Source: Sphingomonas sp. (GTDB taxonomy: Bacteria > Pseudomonadota > Alphaproteobacteria > Sphingomonadales > Sphingomonadaceae). From it: a DNA stretch of 64,000 nt. Positions within the stretch are counted from its first letter, which is position 1, and each line of letters begins with the position of its first letter. The notes under the pieces were generated by a model. It worked only from the letters and a program-made list of their open reading frames with translations, did no database searches and had not been told where the DNA came from. The position numbers and the translations under genes are program-made. The DNA is taken from NCBI RefSeq assembly GCF_029239295.1, contig NZ_JAQZBC010000007.1:1-64000 (forward strand). The letters run 5' to 3'. Positions 33,653 through 42,949 of this stretch are shown here, in pieces.

Positions 33653-35998
33653 ATGTTCGACAAGAAAACGGTAAGCATCGAGTGGGGCGGAAAAACCCTG
33701 ACGCTCGAAACGGGCAAGGTCGCCCGCCAGGCCGACGGTGCCGTGATGGCGACGCTCGGCGAGACGGTGGTGCTGTGTGCCGTCACCGCTGCCAAGACGG
33801 TCAAGGAAGGGCAGGATTTCTTCCCCCTCACCGTCCACTATCAGGAAAAGTTTTCCGCCGCCGGTCGTATCCCGGGCGGCTTCTTCAAGCGTGAGCGTGG
33901 CGCGACCGAGAAGGAGACCCTGGTCTCGCGTCTCATCGATCGCCCGATCCGCCCGCTGTTCCCGGAAGGGTTCTACAACGAGATCAACGCCATCGCTCAG
34001 GTGCTGAGCTATGACGGCGAGAACGAGCCGGACATCCTGGCGATGGTCGCCGCGTCGGCCGCGCTCACCATCTCGGGCGTGCCTTTCATGGGCCCGATCG
34101 GCGCAGCACGCGTCGGTTATATCGACGGCGAGTATATCCTCAACCCGACCGACAAGCAGGTCGAAGAGGGTCAGCTCGACCTGGTCGTCGCCGCCACCTA
34201 CGACGCGGTGATGATGGTCGAATCCGAAGCCAAGGAGCTGTCGGAAGAGATCATGCTGGGCGCCGTGCTGTTCGCGCATGACGCCTGCCGTGAGGTCGTG
34301 AAGGCGATTGTGAAGCTCGCTGAGCAGGCCGCCAAGGATCCGTGGGAGCTGGCGCCCGTCGACGACAAGTCGGCAACGCTGAAGAAGCTCGACAAGGTGA
34401 TCGGCAAGGACATTGCCGCCGCCTACAAGCTGACCGACAAGCAGCAGCGCCAGAATGCGCTGAACGAGGCGCGCGCCAAGGCACGCGAGGCGTTTGCTGA
34501 CCTGAAGGAAAGCGATCCCGCCCAGTACCTCGGCACGCTGAAGCTGGTGAAGAAGCTGGAGGCGAACATCGTCCGTCAGGCAATCCTGAAGGACGGCAAG
34601 CGCATCGACGGCCGCACCACCACGCAGATCCGTCCGATCGAGGCGGAAACGCACTTCCTGCCGCGTGCGCATGGCTCGGCACTGTTCACGCGTGGCGAAA
34701 CCCAGACGATCGCGACCGCGACGCTTGGTACCCGCGATGCGGAGCAGATGATCGACGGCCTGAACGGCCTGTCGTACCAGCATTTCATGCTGCACTATAA
34801 CTTCCCGCCGTACTCGGTCGGTGAAGTGGGCCGCTTCGGCGCGCCGGGCCGTCGCGAAGTCGGCCATGGCAAGCTGGCATGGCGTGCGCTGCACCCGGTG
34901 CTGCCGACCAAGGAAGAGTTCCCGTACACCATCCGTCTGACCAGCGACATCACAGAGTCGAACGGCTCGTCGTCGATGGCATCGGTGTGCGGCGGCTCGC
35001 TGGCTCTGATGGACGCAGGCGTGCCGATCGCGCGTCCGGTGTCCGGCATTGCCATGGGCCTGATCCTGGAAGGCAAGGATTTCGCGATCCTGTCCGACAT
35101 CCTGGGTGACGAGGATCACCTCGGCGACATGGACTTCAAGGTGGCCGGCACGTCCGAGGGCATCACCACGATGCAGATGGACATCAAGATCGCCGGGATC
35201 ACCCGCGAGATCTTCGAAGCCGCGCTGCATCAGGCGAAGGAAGGCCGTGCGCACATCCTGGGCGAGATGAACAAGGCGCTGGGTGAAACCCGCACCGAGC
35301 TCAGCGCCCATGCGCCGCGCATCGAGACGATCACGGTCGACAAGTCGAAGATCCGCGATATCATCGGCACGGGTGGCAAGGTGATCCGCGAGATCGTCGC
35401 CACCACCGGTGCGAAGGTCGACATCGACGACGAGGGCGTGGTGAAGATCAGCTCCTCCGATCACTCGCAGATCGAAGCCGCGATCAACTGGATCAAGGGC
35501 ATCGTAGAAGAAGCCGAGGTCGGCAAGATCTACAGCGGCAAGGTCGTCAACATCGTCGATTTCGGTGCGTTCGTGAACTTCATGGGTGGCAAGGACGGTC
35601 TCGTCCACGTCTCCGAAATGAAGAACGAGCGGGTCGAGAAGCCGGGCGACGTCGTGTCCGAAGGCCAGGAAGTGAAGGTCAAGGTCCTCGAGATCGATCC
35701 GCGCGGCAAGGTTCGCCTGTCGATGCGTGTCGTCGACCAGGAAACCGGCGAAGAGCTGGAAGATACCCGTCCGGCCCGCGAACCGCGCGAACCGCGTGGT
35801 GATCGTGGTCCGCGCCGTGACGGCGGCGGCGACCGTGGTGGTCGTGGCGGCGAGCGCGGTGGTGACCGTGGCGGCGATCGTGGCCCACGCCGCGACCGCG
35901 GCCCGCGCCGCGAAGGTGGCAATGACGCCAATGACGACAAGGGCCCTGCGCCCGAGTTCGCCCCGGCGTTCCTGACCGGCGACCGCGACCGCGACTAA
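33653..35998 (+). CDS. pnp: Polynucleotide phosphorylase
   Basis: 781-residue 3'-5' exoribonuclease/RNA polymerase of the degradosome. Two RNase PH domains (first from [20 protein letters not shown]; second around [31 protein letters not shown]), KH domain with [12 protein letters not shown] and S1 domain ([21 protein letters not shown]). Residues from about 700 on form an Arg/Gly-rich tail ([23 protein letters not shown]) before an acidic end. Start ATG 33653 after GAAGGAAACGAA. Ends with a strong terminator. Confidence 0.97.
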   Translation: MFDKKTVSIEWGGKTLTLETGKVARQADGAVMATLGETVVLCAVTAAKTVKEGQDFFPLTVHYQEKFSAAGRIPGGFFKRERGATEKETLVSRLIDRPIRPLFPEGFYNEINAIAQVLSYDGENEPDILAMVAASAALTISGVPFMGPIGAARVGYIDGEYILNPTDKQVEEGQLDLVVAATYDAVMMVESEAKELSEEIMLGAVLFAHDACREVVKAIVKLAEQAAKDPWELAPVDDKSATLKKLDKVIGKDIAAAYKLTDKQQRQNALNEARAKAREAFADLKESDPAQYLGTLKLVKKLEANIVRQAILKDGKRIDGRTTTQIRPIEAETHFLPRAHGSALFTRGETQTIATATLGTRDAEQMIDGLNGLSYQHFMLHYNFPPYSVGEVGRFGAPGRREVGHGKLAWRALHPVLPTKEEFPYTIRLTSDITESNGSSSMASVCGGSLALMDAGVPIARPVSGIAMGLILEGKDFAILSDILGDEDHLGDMDFKVAGTSEGITTMQMDIKIAGITREIFEAALHQAKEGRAHILGEMNKALGETRTELSAHAPRIETITVDKSKIRDIIGTGGKVIREIVATTGAKVDIDDEGVVKISSSDHSQIEAAINWIKGIVEEAEVGKIYSGKVVNIVDFGAFVNFMGGKDGLVHVSEMKNERVEKPGDVVSEGQEVKVKVLEIDPRGKVRLSMRVVDQETGEELEDTRPAREPREPRGDRGPRRDGGGDRGGRGGERGGDRGGDRGPRRDRGPRREGGNDANDDKGPAPEFAPAFLTGDRDRD

Positions 35999-36026
35999 GC
36001 GATCGTTCGCCCTCGGGTGAGACAGG

Positions 36027-36060
36027 AAGGGCCCCGGCAGCGATGCCGAGGCCCTTTTCT
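36027..36060 (+). terminator. Rho-independent terminator of pnp
   Basis: Thirteen-base stem with one mismatch: AAGGGCCCCGGCA (36027-36039) / TGCCGAGGCCCTT (36044-36056), followed by TTCT, giving a short T-run. Confidence 0.85.
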
Positions 36061-36130
36061 GTTGAATCCGGTTCGTTGCGTGCGCGGGCCGCAGAGGGGC
36101 GTGTTACTAGGATCTGCATTGCCCATAGCA

Positions 36131-36158
36131 AAACACCCCGGAGCAAGGCCCCGGGGTG
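36131..36158 (-). terminator. Rho-independent terminator of the phasin gene
   Basis: CACCCCGG (36134-36141) / CCGGGGTG (36151-36158); on the minus strand the stem is followed by TTTTGC. It lies about 40 bases after the phasin stop. Confidence 0.78.
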
Positions 36159-36196
36159 CATGAGATCAACGGTGGCGGGATGCGCCCGCCCGAGGA

Positions 36197-36637
36197 TCAG
36201 GCGGCGGCGGTCTTCACCTTCTCGACCGCGAGCGCGACGCGGTTAGACACCGGCTGAGCGACCTCACCGGCGAGCTTCAGCGCGGATTCGGTCGAGCGCG
36301 ACGCGTGCGCCATGAACGCGTCGAAAGAGGTGCGCGCGAAATCACTCTGCAGCTGGAAGAAGTCAGCCGGCGACTTGATCGCGCCGAGCGAGCGAACCGC
36401 GCCGGTCGCCTGCTCGTAGGACGACTTCACATAGGCCGCCGCATCATGGCCCATCTGCTCGATGCCCTTGGCCGCAATTTTCGAGGATTCCACGATCGCA
36501 TCGACATTTTCACGCTGAAAGGCGGTCATGTCCTCGAACGCGCGGGAGCCCTTTTCGAACTGGGTGCGGGCATTGTCGTTTGCCTCGGCAAACATCGCGC
36601 GGGTCTTCTCGGTCATCGCAGTGAACGCATCGATCAT
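36197..36637 (-). CDS. Phasin (PHA granule-associated protein)
   Basis: 146 residues, helical and amphipathic: TEKTRAMFAEANDNARTQFEKG, AFQRENVDAIVESSKIAAKG, then KSPADFFQLQSDFARTSFDAF, the Phasin_2 pattern. Coats polyhydroxyalkanoate granules. ATG 36637 with AAGGAACC before it. Last gene position next to phaC; own promoter with TGC-rich palindromes and own terminator, so it is probably expressed separately. Confidence 0.93.
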   Translation of the reverse strand: MIDAFTAMTEKTRAMFAEANDNARTQFEKGSRAFEDMTAFQRENVDAIVESSKIAAKGIEQMGHDAAAYVKSSYEQATGAVRSLGAIKSPADFFQLQSDFARTSFDAFMAHASRSTESALKLAGEVAQPVSNRVALAVEKVKTAAA

Positions 36638-36698
36638 GGTCGGTTCCTTCGCGGTGCACGGCGTGCCTGCTGACGTGGCGGCACACTCATCGTTATGC

Positions 36699-36754
36699 TG
36701 CACTGCAAAATAATGATCCGGCAGTCTCGTTGCAATGTCTTTGTGCGCTGCAAC
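36699..36754 (-). promoter_or_regulatory. Phasin promoter with TGC-rich operator-like palindromes
   Basis: On the minus strand TTGCAA (-35 at 36730-36735), a 17-base spacer and TATTTT (-10 at 36707-36712). TGCACTGCA (36699-36707) sits at the -10/start side, and GTTGCA (36729-36734) / TGCAAC (36749-36754) form an inverted repeat over the -35 element. The PHA-regulator PhaR is known to bind TGC-rich palindromes at phasin genes; binding here is inferred. Confidence 0.5.
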
Positions 36755-36774
36755 AAAAGGTTTCGGTCGATACC

Positions 36775-38469
36775 TTATCGTTCGCGCACGTAGCGGCCCG
36801 GGGCGTCGTCCAACGCGGGGAGTTTGCCTTGGCCGGGGATGCGTGCACCCACGGCGTCGACCATCGTCGTTCCATGGCTGCGCAGCCACGACAGCCATTC
36901 CGGCCACCAGCTGCCCGCGTTCTCGATGGCGCCCTCCACGAACTCGGCGAACGAGCCGGTGGGCTGATCGTTGGTCCAATAGCGATATTTGCGCGCGGCC
37001 GGCGGATTGACGACGCCCGCGATATGCCCCGACCCGGCGAGCACGAAGCGCACGGGCCCGCGGAAGTGCCGGGTGATTTCCCATACGCTGTCGGCCGGGG
37101 CGATGTGATCCTCTCTCCCGGCCTGGACGAATGCCGGTGTTTGCACGGCACCAAGGTCCAGCGGCGTGCCGTCGATGGTGATGGCGCCCGGCTTCACCAG
37201 CAGATTGTCGCGATACAGATCCGCCAGATAGCTGCGGTGCCAGCGAGCGGGGAGGTTCGTCACGTCGCCGTTCCAGTGGAGGAGATCAAACGGGGCGTAA
37301 TCCTCCCCCAGCAGATAATTGTTGGTGACGTAGTTCCACACCAGGTCGCGGCTGCGTAGCATGTTGAAGGTCGTTGCCATGTAGCGGCCGTCGAGGAACC
37401 CCTCCGGCGACAGCGCGTCGATCCGGTCGAGCACGTCGTCGGTGATCAGTGTGGCAAGATCGCCCGCTCGGGTGAAATCGACCTGGGCGGTGAAGAAGGT
37501 CGCGCTGGCGACCTTTGCCGCCTCCCTGCGGGCTGCCAGTAGCGCCAGCGTTGCCGCCAGTGTGGTGCCCGCCACGCAATAGCCGATCGCGTGGACGGCG
37601 GGCACGTCGAGCAGATCGCGCACCGTATCGATCGCGCCGATCTGCGCCGCGATATAGTCGCGCCAGCCGACCTCCTTCATGCTGGCGTCGGCCGATTTCC
37701 ACGACACCATGAAGACGCTGATCCCCTGATCGAGGCACCAGCGGATGAAGCTTTTTTCCTCGCTCAGATCGAGGATGTAGAAACGGTTGATCCACGGCGG
37801 GAAGATGACCAGCGGGGTTTCCAGCACCTGCGGCGTCGTGGGCGTGTAGTGGATCAGTTCGTAGAGCGGCGTGCGCAGCACGACCTTGCCCGGCGTGGTG
37901 GCGAGATTGCGCCCGAGTTCGAAGGCGTCGTGCGGCGTATGCGTCATTTGCCCGCGCGCGATATCCGCGAGCATGTGCTGCAATCCCTTGCGCAGATTAT
38001 CGCCGCGCGTCTGGAGCGTGCGCTCGATCACCTGGGGATTGGTGAAGGGGAAATTGGTCGGGCTGAGCGCGTCGACGAAATTGCGCATGGCGAAGCGCAT
38101 CTGGGCGCGCTGCTTGTCGTCGGCACCCGGCATCGTCTCCACGCTGCGCATCAGCTGGTCGGCCATGAACTCATAGGCCTGGCGCAGCGTGGCGAAGAAG
38201 GGGTTCTGCTGCCACGCCGGGGCGGTGAAGCGCTTGTCGCTGGATGGCTGCTGCTGTTCGGGGGGGAGGGAGGCAGCGATGAATTGCTGCCACGCGGCCA
38301 TGCTGTCGGCCCAGGGGTCACGCGGCGGGGTGCCGTCCGCAGCCGCGTTGCCGGCACTGCCATCCAGCACCGCGACGCTCTGTTCCAGCATCATCTGCTG
38401 CGCCCGACCGATCATCGCGGTCCATTGCTGCAAGTCGGCAAAACTGGGCGGCACGGGACTGTCGGTCAT
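36775..38469 (-). CDS. phaC: Class I poly(R)-hydroxyalkanoic acid synthase
   Basis: 564-residue enzyme that polymerises (R)-3-hydroxyacyl-CoA into PHA granules. Catalytic Cys298 in the lipase-like box GYCVAGT, Asp454 in GREDHIAP and His482 in GSGHIAG form the triad. Conserved stretches: LIHYTPTTPQVLETPLVIFPPWINRFYILDL and SVFMVSWKSADASMKEVGW. Length fits class I (~560-600). The phasin gene follows about 140 bases downstream with its own promoter. No phaA, phaB or phaR in the window. Confidence 0.96.
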   Translation of the reverse strand: MTDSPVPPSFADLQQWTAMIGRAQQMMLEQSVAVLDGSAGNAAADGTPPRDPWADSMAAWQQFIAASLPPEQQQPSSDKRFTAPAWQQNPFFATLRQAYEFMADQLMRSVETMPGADDKQRAQMRFAMRNFVDALSPTNFPFTNPQVIERTLQTRGDNLRKGLQHMLADIARGQMTHTPHDAFELGRNLATTPGKVVLRTPLYELIHYTPTTPQVLETPLVIFPPWINRFYILDLSEEKSFIRWCLDQGISVFMVSWKSADASMKEVGWRDYIAAQIGAIDTVRDLLDVPAVHAIGYCVAGTTLAATLALLAARREAAKVASATFFTAQVDFTRAGDLATLITDDVLDRIDALSPEGFLDGRYMATTFNMLRSRDLVWNYVTNNYLLGEDYAPFDLLHWNGDVTNLPARWHRSYLADLYRDNLLVKPGAITIDGTPLDLGAVQTPAFVQAGREDHIAPADSVWEITRHFRGPVRFVLAGSGHIAGVVNPPAARKYRYWTNDQPTGSFAEFVEGAIENAGSWWPEWLSWLRSHGTTMVDAVGARIPGQGKLPALDDAPGRYVRER

Positions 38470-38582
38470 TGGTTACTCTCCGCCGGTCAGCATAGCGTGG
38501 CTATGGGACCGCGATAGCCCTGCCTGCCTTTCGCCGGTTGCGCGCTCCGTCTATGTTGCGCCTCTTCACGATCGAGGTTCGC

Positions 38583-39791
38583 ATGTCCGAAGAGTTCTAC
38601 CGCATCAAGCGCCTGCCGCCCTATGTCATCGCCGAGGTGAATGCGATGCGGGCCGCGGCGCGCGCGGCTGGCGAGGACATCATCGATCTGGGCATGGGCA
38701 ACCCCGACCTGCCGCCGCCGCCGCATGTGATCGACAAGCTGGTCGAAGTGGCGCGCAAGCCCGACGCGCATGGCTATTCCGCGTCCAAGGGGATCCCCGG
38801 GCTGCGCCGTGCGCAGGCAAACTATTACGGCCGCCGCTTTGGCGTCGATGTCGATCCGGAAAACGAGGTGGTCGTCACCATGGGGTCGAAGGAGGGGCTG
38901 GCGAGCCTCGCCACCGCCATCACGGCGCCGGGCGACGTCATCCTGGCGCCGAACCCCAGCTATCCGATCCACACCTTCGGCTTCATCATCGCCGGTGCGA
39001 CGATCCGCGCCGTGCCGACCACGCCCGACGAGCGCTATTTCGAGAGTCTGGAACGGGCGATGGCCTTTACCGTGCCGCGGCCCAGCATCCTGGTCGTCAA
39101 TTACCCGTCCAATCCGACCGCGGAGGCAGTGGATCTCGCCTTTTACGAGCGGCTGGTGGCCTGGGCGCGCGAGAACCAGGTGTGGATCATCTCCGACCTT
39201 GCCTATTCCGAGCTGTATTTCGATGGCAATCCGACGCCTTCGATCATGCAGGTGAAGGGCGCCAAGGACGTCGCGATCGAATTCACCTCGCTCAGCAAGA
39301 CCTATTCGATGGCTGGGTGGCGGATTGGGTTCGCCGTGGGCAACAAGACGCTGATCGCCGCCATGACGCGGGTGAAATCCTACCTCGACTATGGTGCCTT
39401 CACCCCGATCCAGGCCGCGGCGTGCGCTGCGCTGAACGGCCCGCAGGACATCGTGGAGCAGAACCGCAAGCTGTATCACAAGCGGCGCGACGTGATGGTC
39501 GAAAGCTTCGCCCGCGCCGGATGGGAGATCCCCAGCCCGCGCGCCAGCATGTTCGCCTGGGCGCCGCTCCCGCCCGCCCTCGCGCACCTCGGCAGCCTGG
39601 AATTCTCCAAGCAGTTGCTGACGCAGGCCAAGGTCGCTGTGGCGCCGGGTGTCGGCTATGGCGAAAATGGCGAGGGCTTCGTTCGGATCGCGATGGTCGA
39701 GAATGAACAGCGGCTGCGCCAGGCGGCGCGCAACGTGAAGAAATATCTGGCCAGCATGGGCGTGAACGTGCCGGCACGGAACGCTGGTTGA
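38583..39791 (+). CDS. alaC: Alanine/aspartate-type aminotransferase, AlaC-like
   Basis: 402-residue class I PLP aminotransferase. PLP Lys239 in SLSKTYSMAGWRIGF; other marks are IDLGMGNPDLPPPPHVIDKL, PNPSYPIHTFGF and VVNYPSNPTAEAVDL. The pattern matches the alanine-pyruvate transaminase AlaC or LL-diaminopimelate aminotransferase-like group; AlaC is favoured by RIKRLPPYVIAEVNAMR near the start. ATG 38583 chosen; the frame is open 15 codons further left without a ribosome site. Divergent from phaC. Confidence 0.9.
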   Translation: MSEEFYRIKRLPPYVIAEVNAMRAAARAAGEDIIDLGMGNPDLPPPPHVIDKLVEVARKPDAHGYSASKGIPGLRRAQANYYGRRFGVDVDPENEVVVTMGSKEGLASLATAITAPGDVILAPNPSYPIHTFGFIIAGATIRAVPTTPDERYFESLERAMAFTVPRPSILVVNYPSNPTAEAVDLAFYERLVAWARENQVWIISDLAYSELYFDGNPTPSIMQVKGAKDVAIEFTSLSKTYSMAGWRIGFAVGNKTLIAAMTRVKSYLDYGAFTPIQAAACAALNGPQDIVEQNRKLYHKRRDVMVESFARAGWEIPSPRASMFAWAPLPPALAHLGSLEFSKQLLTQAKVAVAPGVGYGENGEGFVRIAMVENEQRLRQAARNVKKYLASMGVNVPARNAG

Positions 39792-39824
39792 GCCAGCCAC
39801 GCGGCTCATCGCGGGGAGCGTTCC

Positions 39825-40604
39825 TTGGACGCCTATAACCCGCTTTACTCGCTGGCCGGCGTGCTCGTCGGGATGCTGGTCGGGCTGACCGGCGTCGGCG
39901 GCGGATCGCTGATGACCCCGCTGCTGGTGCTGGCGTTCGGCTTTCATCCGGCAACCGCGGTTGGCACCGACCTGCTGTACGCATCGGCGACCAAGACAGT
40001 CGGCGGCGCAGTGCATGGCCTGCGCGGGACGGTGGATTGGCTGGTCGTGCGCCGCCTGGCGATGGGCAGCATTCCCGCGGCGCTGCTGACGTTGCTCGCC
40101 CTCAGCCGGATGAGCGTCCACGCCGAACACACCGGAGGGTGGATCGCCGCCGCGCTGGGCGTGACGTTGATCGCTACCGCAATCGCAACCTTCTTCCGCG
40201 CGCGGATCGTCGCCCGGGTAGAGCCCTTCTTCAAGGGTATGAAGCCGGGGACGCTGGCGCTGCTGACAGTGGTGCTGGGCGCGCTGCTCGGCGTGCTCGT
40301 GTCGCTGACGTCGGTGGGGGCGGGGGCGTTGGGAATGACGGCGCTGCTGGTGCTCTATCCGCTCACGCCGGTGAACCGGCTGGTCGGATCGGACATCGCG
40401 CATGCCGTGCCACTGACGCTGATCGCGGGAATCGGGCATTGGTGGCTGGGGTCGGTCGACATGATCCTGCTAGCCTCGCTGCTGGCCGGATCGATCCCCG
40501 GGATCGTGCTGGGCAGCGTGATTGCGTCGCGCGTGACCGACCGACTGCTGACCCCGATCCTTGCCACCACGCTGGCGGTGGTCGGAGTGAAGCTGATATT
40601 CTAA
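39825..40604 (+). CDS. TauE/SafE-family sulfite/sulfonate exporter-like permease
   Basis: 259 residues, about seven to eight hydrophobic segments in two halves, each starting with the family motif (first GLTGVGGGSLMTPLLVL; second SLTSVGAGALGMTALLVLYPL). TauE/SafE proteins export or import sulfite, sulfonates or sulfoacetate; the substrate here is not known. TTG start at 39825 after GGGGAGCG. Same direction as the aminotransferase, 33 bases after its stop. Confidence 0.88.
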   Translation: MDAYNPLYSLAGVLVGMLVGLTGVGGGSLMTPLLVLAFGFHPATAVGTDLLYASATKTVGGAVHGLRGTVDWLVVRRLAMGSIPAALLTLLALSRMSVHAEHTGGWIAAALGVTLIATAIATFFRARIVARVEPFFKGMKPGTLALLTVVLGALLGVLVSLTSVGAGALGMTALLVLYPLTPVNRLVGSDIAHAVPLTLIAGIGHWWLGSVDMILLASLLAGSIPGIVLGSVIASRVTDRLLTPILATTLAVVGVKLIF

Positions 40605-40644
40605 GCGCACCAGCTTCGCGCTTACCCAATCAAGGACATCTCCC

Positions 40645-41088
40645 GTGCCCCGCCCTGGTTTCAGTTTTTCCACCGCCTTCAAGGTCCGTTACGCGGAAAT
40701 TGACGGGCAACGTGTCGTCTTCAACTCCCGCTACCTCGAATACGCCGATGTGGCAGTGACCGAGTTCTGGGAGTGGACCGGGATCGGCGAGGCGCTGAAC
40801 GAAGCCTGGCACGAGATGGAATTCCATGTTCGGCGGGCCTCGGTCGATTATCTGAAGCCGTTGATGCTCGGCGACACCGTGGAGACGTCCGTGCGGATCG
40901 AACGGATCGGTACCTCCAGCCTGACCAAGCGGTTCGAAATCGCTAACCAGCAGGGCGATCTTTGCGCCGTGATCGACATGGTCAGCGTCAACGTCCACCT
41001 GCCGACGGGTCGGCCAGTGGCGATCGCCGGTGAGGTTCGCCAGTTCCTCGAGGCGCTGATGGTGGCGCAGCCGGACCGCGTCGCGTAA
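40645..41088 (+). CDS. Acyl-CoA thioesterase, YbgC-like hotdog protein
   Basis: 147 residues. N-terminal KVRYAEIDGQRVVFNSRYLEY is the hotdog active-site opening of the YbgC/FcbC type (the usual Asp-Gln/Met-GHV pattern is altered to EIDGQRVVFN), followed by FHVRRASVDYLKPLMLGDTVE. It should hydrolyse short acyl-CoA or acyl-ACP thioesters. GTG start 40645 with AAGGACA before it. Nine bases before DUF1272, so probably co-transcribed. Confidence 0.85.
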   Translation: MPRPGFSFSTAFKVRYAEIDGQRVVFNSRYLEYADVAVTEFWEWTGIGEALNEAWHEMEFHVRRASVDYLKPLMLGDTVETSVRIERIGTSSLTKRFEIANQQGDLCAVIDMVSVNVHLPTGRPVAIAGEVRQFLEALMVAQPDRVA

Positions 41089-41097
41089 GGATCGGCG

Positions 41098-41337
41098 ATG
41101 CTGGAAATGCGCCCCGATTGCGAGCGTTGCGGAACCGATCTTCCTGCCGATGAGGGCGGGGCGTTCATCTGTTCGTTCGAATGTACCTTTTGCGCGGACT
41201 GCGCGGACGAGATGGACGAACGCTGCCCTAATTGCGGCGGCGAGCTGCTCGATCGTCCGGCGCGGGTCGGCGCGGCGCTTAAGAAGCATCCGGCATCGAC
41301 GAAGCGGCACTTCGTGCCGGCCGATGGCAAGCGCTGA
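41098..41337 (+). CDS. DUF1272 zinc-ribbon-like protein
   Basis: 79 residues with eight cysteines in pairs: C8/C11, C25/C29, C32/C35 and C43/C46 (RPDCERCGTDLP, CSFECTFCADC, RCPNCGGE). This is the DUF1272 signature; it should bind two zinc ions. Function unknown; basic tail KKHPASTKRHFVP. Between the thioesterase and thiD in the same direction. Confidence 0.9.
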   Translation: MLEMRPDCERCGTDLPADEGGAFICSFECTFCADCADEMDERCPNCGGELLDRPARVGAALKKHPASTKRHFVPADGKR

Positions 41338-41369
41338 ACCGGCATGACCGACGCGCAGGCGGCGGCGCG

Positions 41370-42137
41370 ATGACGCCCCGCATCCTGATTGTCGCCGGCT
41401 CCGATTCAGGGGGCGGCGCGGGCATCCAGGCGGATATCCGTACCGTCACCATGCTGGGTGGCCATCCCATGACGGCGATCACCGCCATCACCGCGCAGAA
41501 CACGCTGGGGGTGAGCGGCGTCCATCCGATCCCGCCGGCGATGGTCGCGCAGCAGATGCAGGTGTGCATCGACGATATTGGCGTCGACGCGGTCAAGATC
41601 GGGATGATCGGCAGCGCCACGACCGCGCATGCCGTTGCCGACGTGATCGAAACGTTGCGCGACGTGCCGATCGTGTTCGATCCGGTGATGATCGCCAGTT
41701 CGGGCGCCGTGCTGGCCGATAAGGAAACGACCGCGGCGTTCGGACGGCTGATGCGGCTTGCCACCGTGGTCACCCCCAATTGCCCGGAATTAGCAGCGCT
41801 GGGCGGGGTGCAGGCGGTGCTCGATACCGGTTCGACGCTACTTGCCAAGGGTGGCCATGCGGAGGGCGACGTGATTACCGACCGGCTGATCGGCCGCGAT
41901 GGAGAGATCGCCAGCTGGTCTGGGTCGCGGATCGATACCCGGCATTCGCATGGCACGGGCTGTACGCTGGCCAGCGCCATCGCCGAGGGCCTGGGGCGCG
42001 GGCTTGCACTGACGCAGGCGGTGGAGCGCGCACGGGCCTTTGTGCGCGAGGCGCTGGTGAAGGCGCCCGGACTGGGGGGCGGACATGGACCGATGGGGCA
42101 CCATCTGGTCCGGATGGAGGAGCCGCGCGGGTTCTGA
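41370..42137 (+). CDS. thiD: Hydroxymethylpyrimidine/phosphomethylpyrimidine kinase
   Basis: 255-residue ribokinase-fold enzyme of thiamine synthesis, phosphorylating HMP and HMP-P. Seen: IAGSDSGGGAGIQADI (6-21), TAITAQNTLGVSG, VFDPVMIASSGAVL, TPNCPELAAL and SHGTGCTLASAIAEGL with the catalytic Cys-type anion hole. ATG 41370. No other thiamine genes nearby. A 9-base inverted repeat after the stop probably terminates it. Confidence 0.95.
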   Translation: MTPRILIVAGSDSGGGAGIQADIRTVTMLGGHPMTAITAITAQNTLGVSGVHPIPPAMVAQQMQVCIDDIGVDAVKIGMIGSATTAHAVADVIETLRDVPIVFDPVMIASSGAVLADKETTAAFGRLMRLATVVTPNCPELAALGGVQAVLDTGSTLLAKGGHAEGDVITDRLIGRDGEIASWSGSRIDTRHSHGTGCTLASAIAEGLGRGLALTQAVERARAFVREALVKAPGLGGGHGPMGHHLVRMEEPRGF

Positions 42138-42145
42138 CGCCGGGT

Positions 42146-42189
42146 GCCGGCGGACGGATGCGAGAGGCGAGGGCGGTCGATCCGCCGGC
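42146..42189. terminator. Inverted repeat between convergent thiD and merR
   Basis: Perfect 9-base arms GCCGGCGGA (42146-42154) and TCCGCCGGC (42181-42189), spaced by 26 bases. Suits a bidirectional terminator; no T-run. Confidence 0.45.
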
Positions 42190-42197
42190 GCCGCCGA

Positions 42198-42566
42198 TCA
42201 ATACGCGTTCAGCGCGTCCTGCAGATGATCACGAATGGCGATCAGCGCTCCGATTGGAACGGTGTTGCCGGCGGTACGCGGCGCGACAGCGGGGTCAGCC
42301 GCAGGCGTGCCCCCGCGGTTTTCGCTGGCGAGCAGCTTCTGTACGCCCTTGACCGTGTAGCCCTCCGTCCCGAGCAGGCGCTGGATACGCTGGATCAGCG
42401 CGACGTCGGCTGGACGGTAATATCGCCGATTGCCGGCGCGCGTGACCGGGCGAAGCTGCGGAAACCGCGTTTCCCAATAGCGCAGGACATGTGGCGCGAC
42501 GCCCGTCGCACTGGCGACCTCGCCGATCGTGCGAAATGCGCCCTCAGCCTTGTCGGAACTGCTCAC
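42198..42566 (-). CDS. MerR-family transcriptional regulator
   Basis: 122 residues. Winged-helix opening [20 protein letters not shown] (12-31), then the MerR recognition [18 protein letters not shown] and a short C-terminal tail without Cys, so not a metal sensor. GTG start; its start overlaps the ihfA stop (GTGA). This regulator follows ihfA in the same transcript in many alphaproteobacteria; its targets are unknown. Confidence 0.92.
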   Translation of the reverse strand: MSSSDKAEGAFRTIGEVASATGVAPHVLRYWETRFPQLRPVTRAGNRRYYRPADVALIQRIQRLLGTEGYTVKGVQKLLASENRGGTPAADPAVAPRTAGNTVPIGALIAIRDHLQDALNAY

Positions 42567-42865
42567 GCCTGGGCAGCGACGATGCGGTCGCGCATCATCT
42601 GGCTGGCACGGAAGGTGAGCACGCGGCGCGGCGCGATTGGTACCTCGACACCCGTCTTGGGATTGCGGCCAACGCGCTCGCCCTTGTCACGCAGGACAAA
42701 GGTGCCGAAGCCAGAAATCTTCACATTCTCGCCGCGGGCAAGTGCGCCGCACAGCGATTCGAGAATCTGCTCCACAAGACGCGCCGAATCCGCGCGCGAC
42801 AGACCCACCTGGCGGTGAAGCGATTCTGCCAGATCCGCCCTAGTCAATGTCCCCGCGTCACTCAT
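42563..42865 (-). CDS. ihfA: Integration host factor alpha subunit
   Basis: 100-residue DNA-bending protein of the HU/IHF family. Seen: [49 protein letters not shown] and [21 protein letters not shown], the DNA-binding arm of IHF alpha. Partner IHF beta is not in the window. Fourth gene of the rpmF-plsX-fabH-ihfA-merR set. Confidence 0.96.
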   Translation of the reverse strand: MSDAGTLTRADLAESLHRQVGLSRADSARLVEQILESLCGALARGENVKISGFGTFVLRDKGERVGRNPKTGVEVPIAPRRVLTFRASQMMRDRIVAAQA

Positions 42866-42949
42866 TTTCGCTACAACTCCCCACTCGGTTGCTGCAGGTT
42901 AGCATTCACGCGCGCGCGGTGGAAGAATGATGTGGCAGTTCACCGTGTC

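Noticed and set aside
33461..35608. Open frame of ~715 codons antisense to pnp
   Set aside because: Same high-GC shadow effect; pnp on the plus strand has full family evidence.
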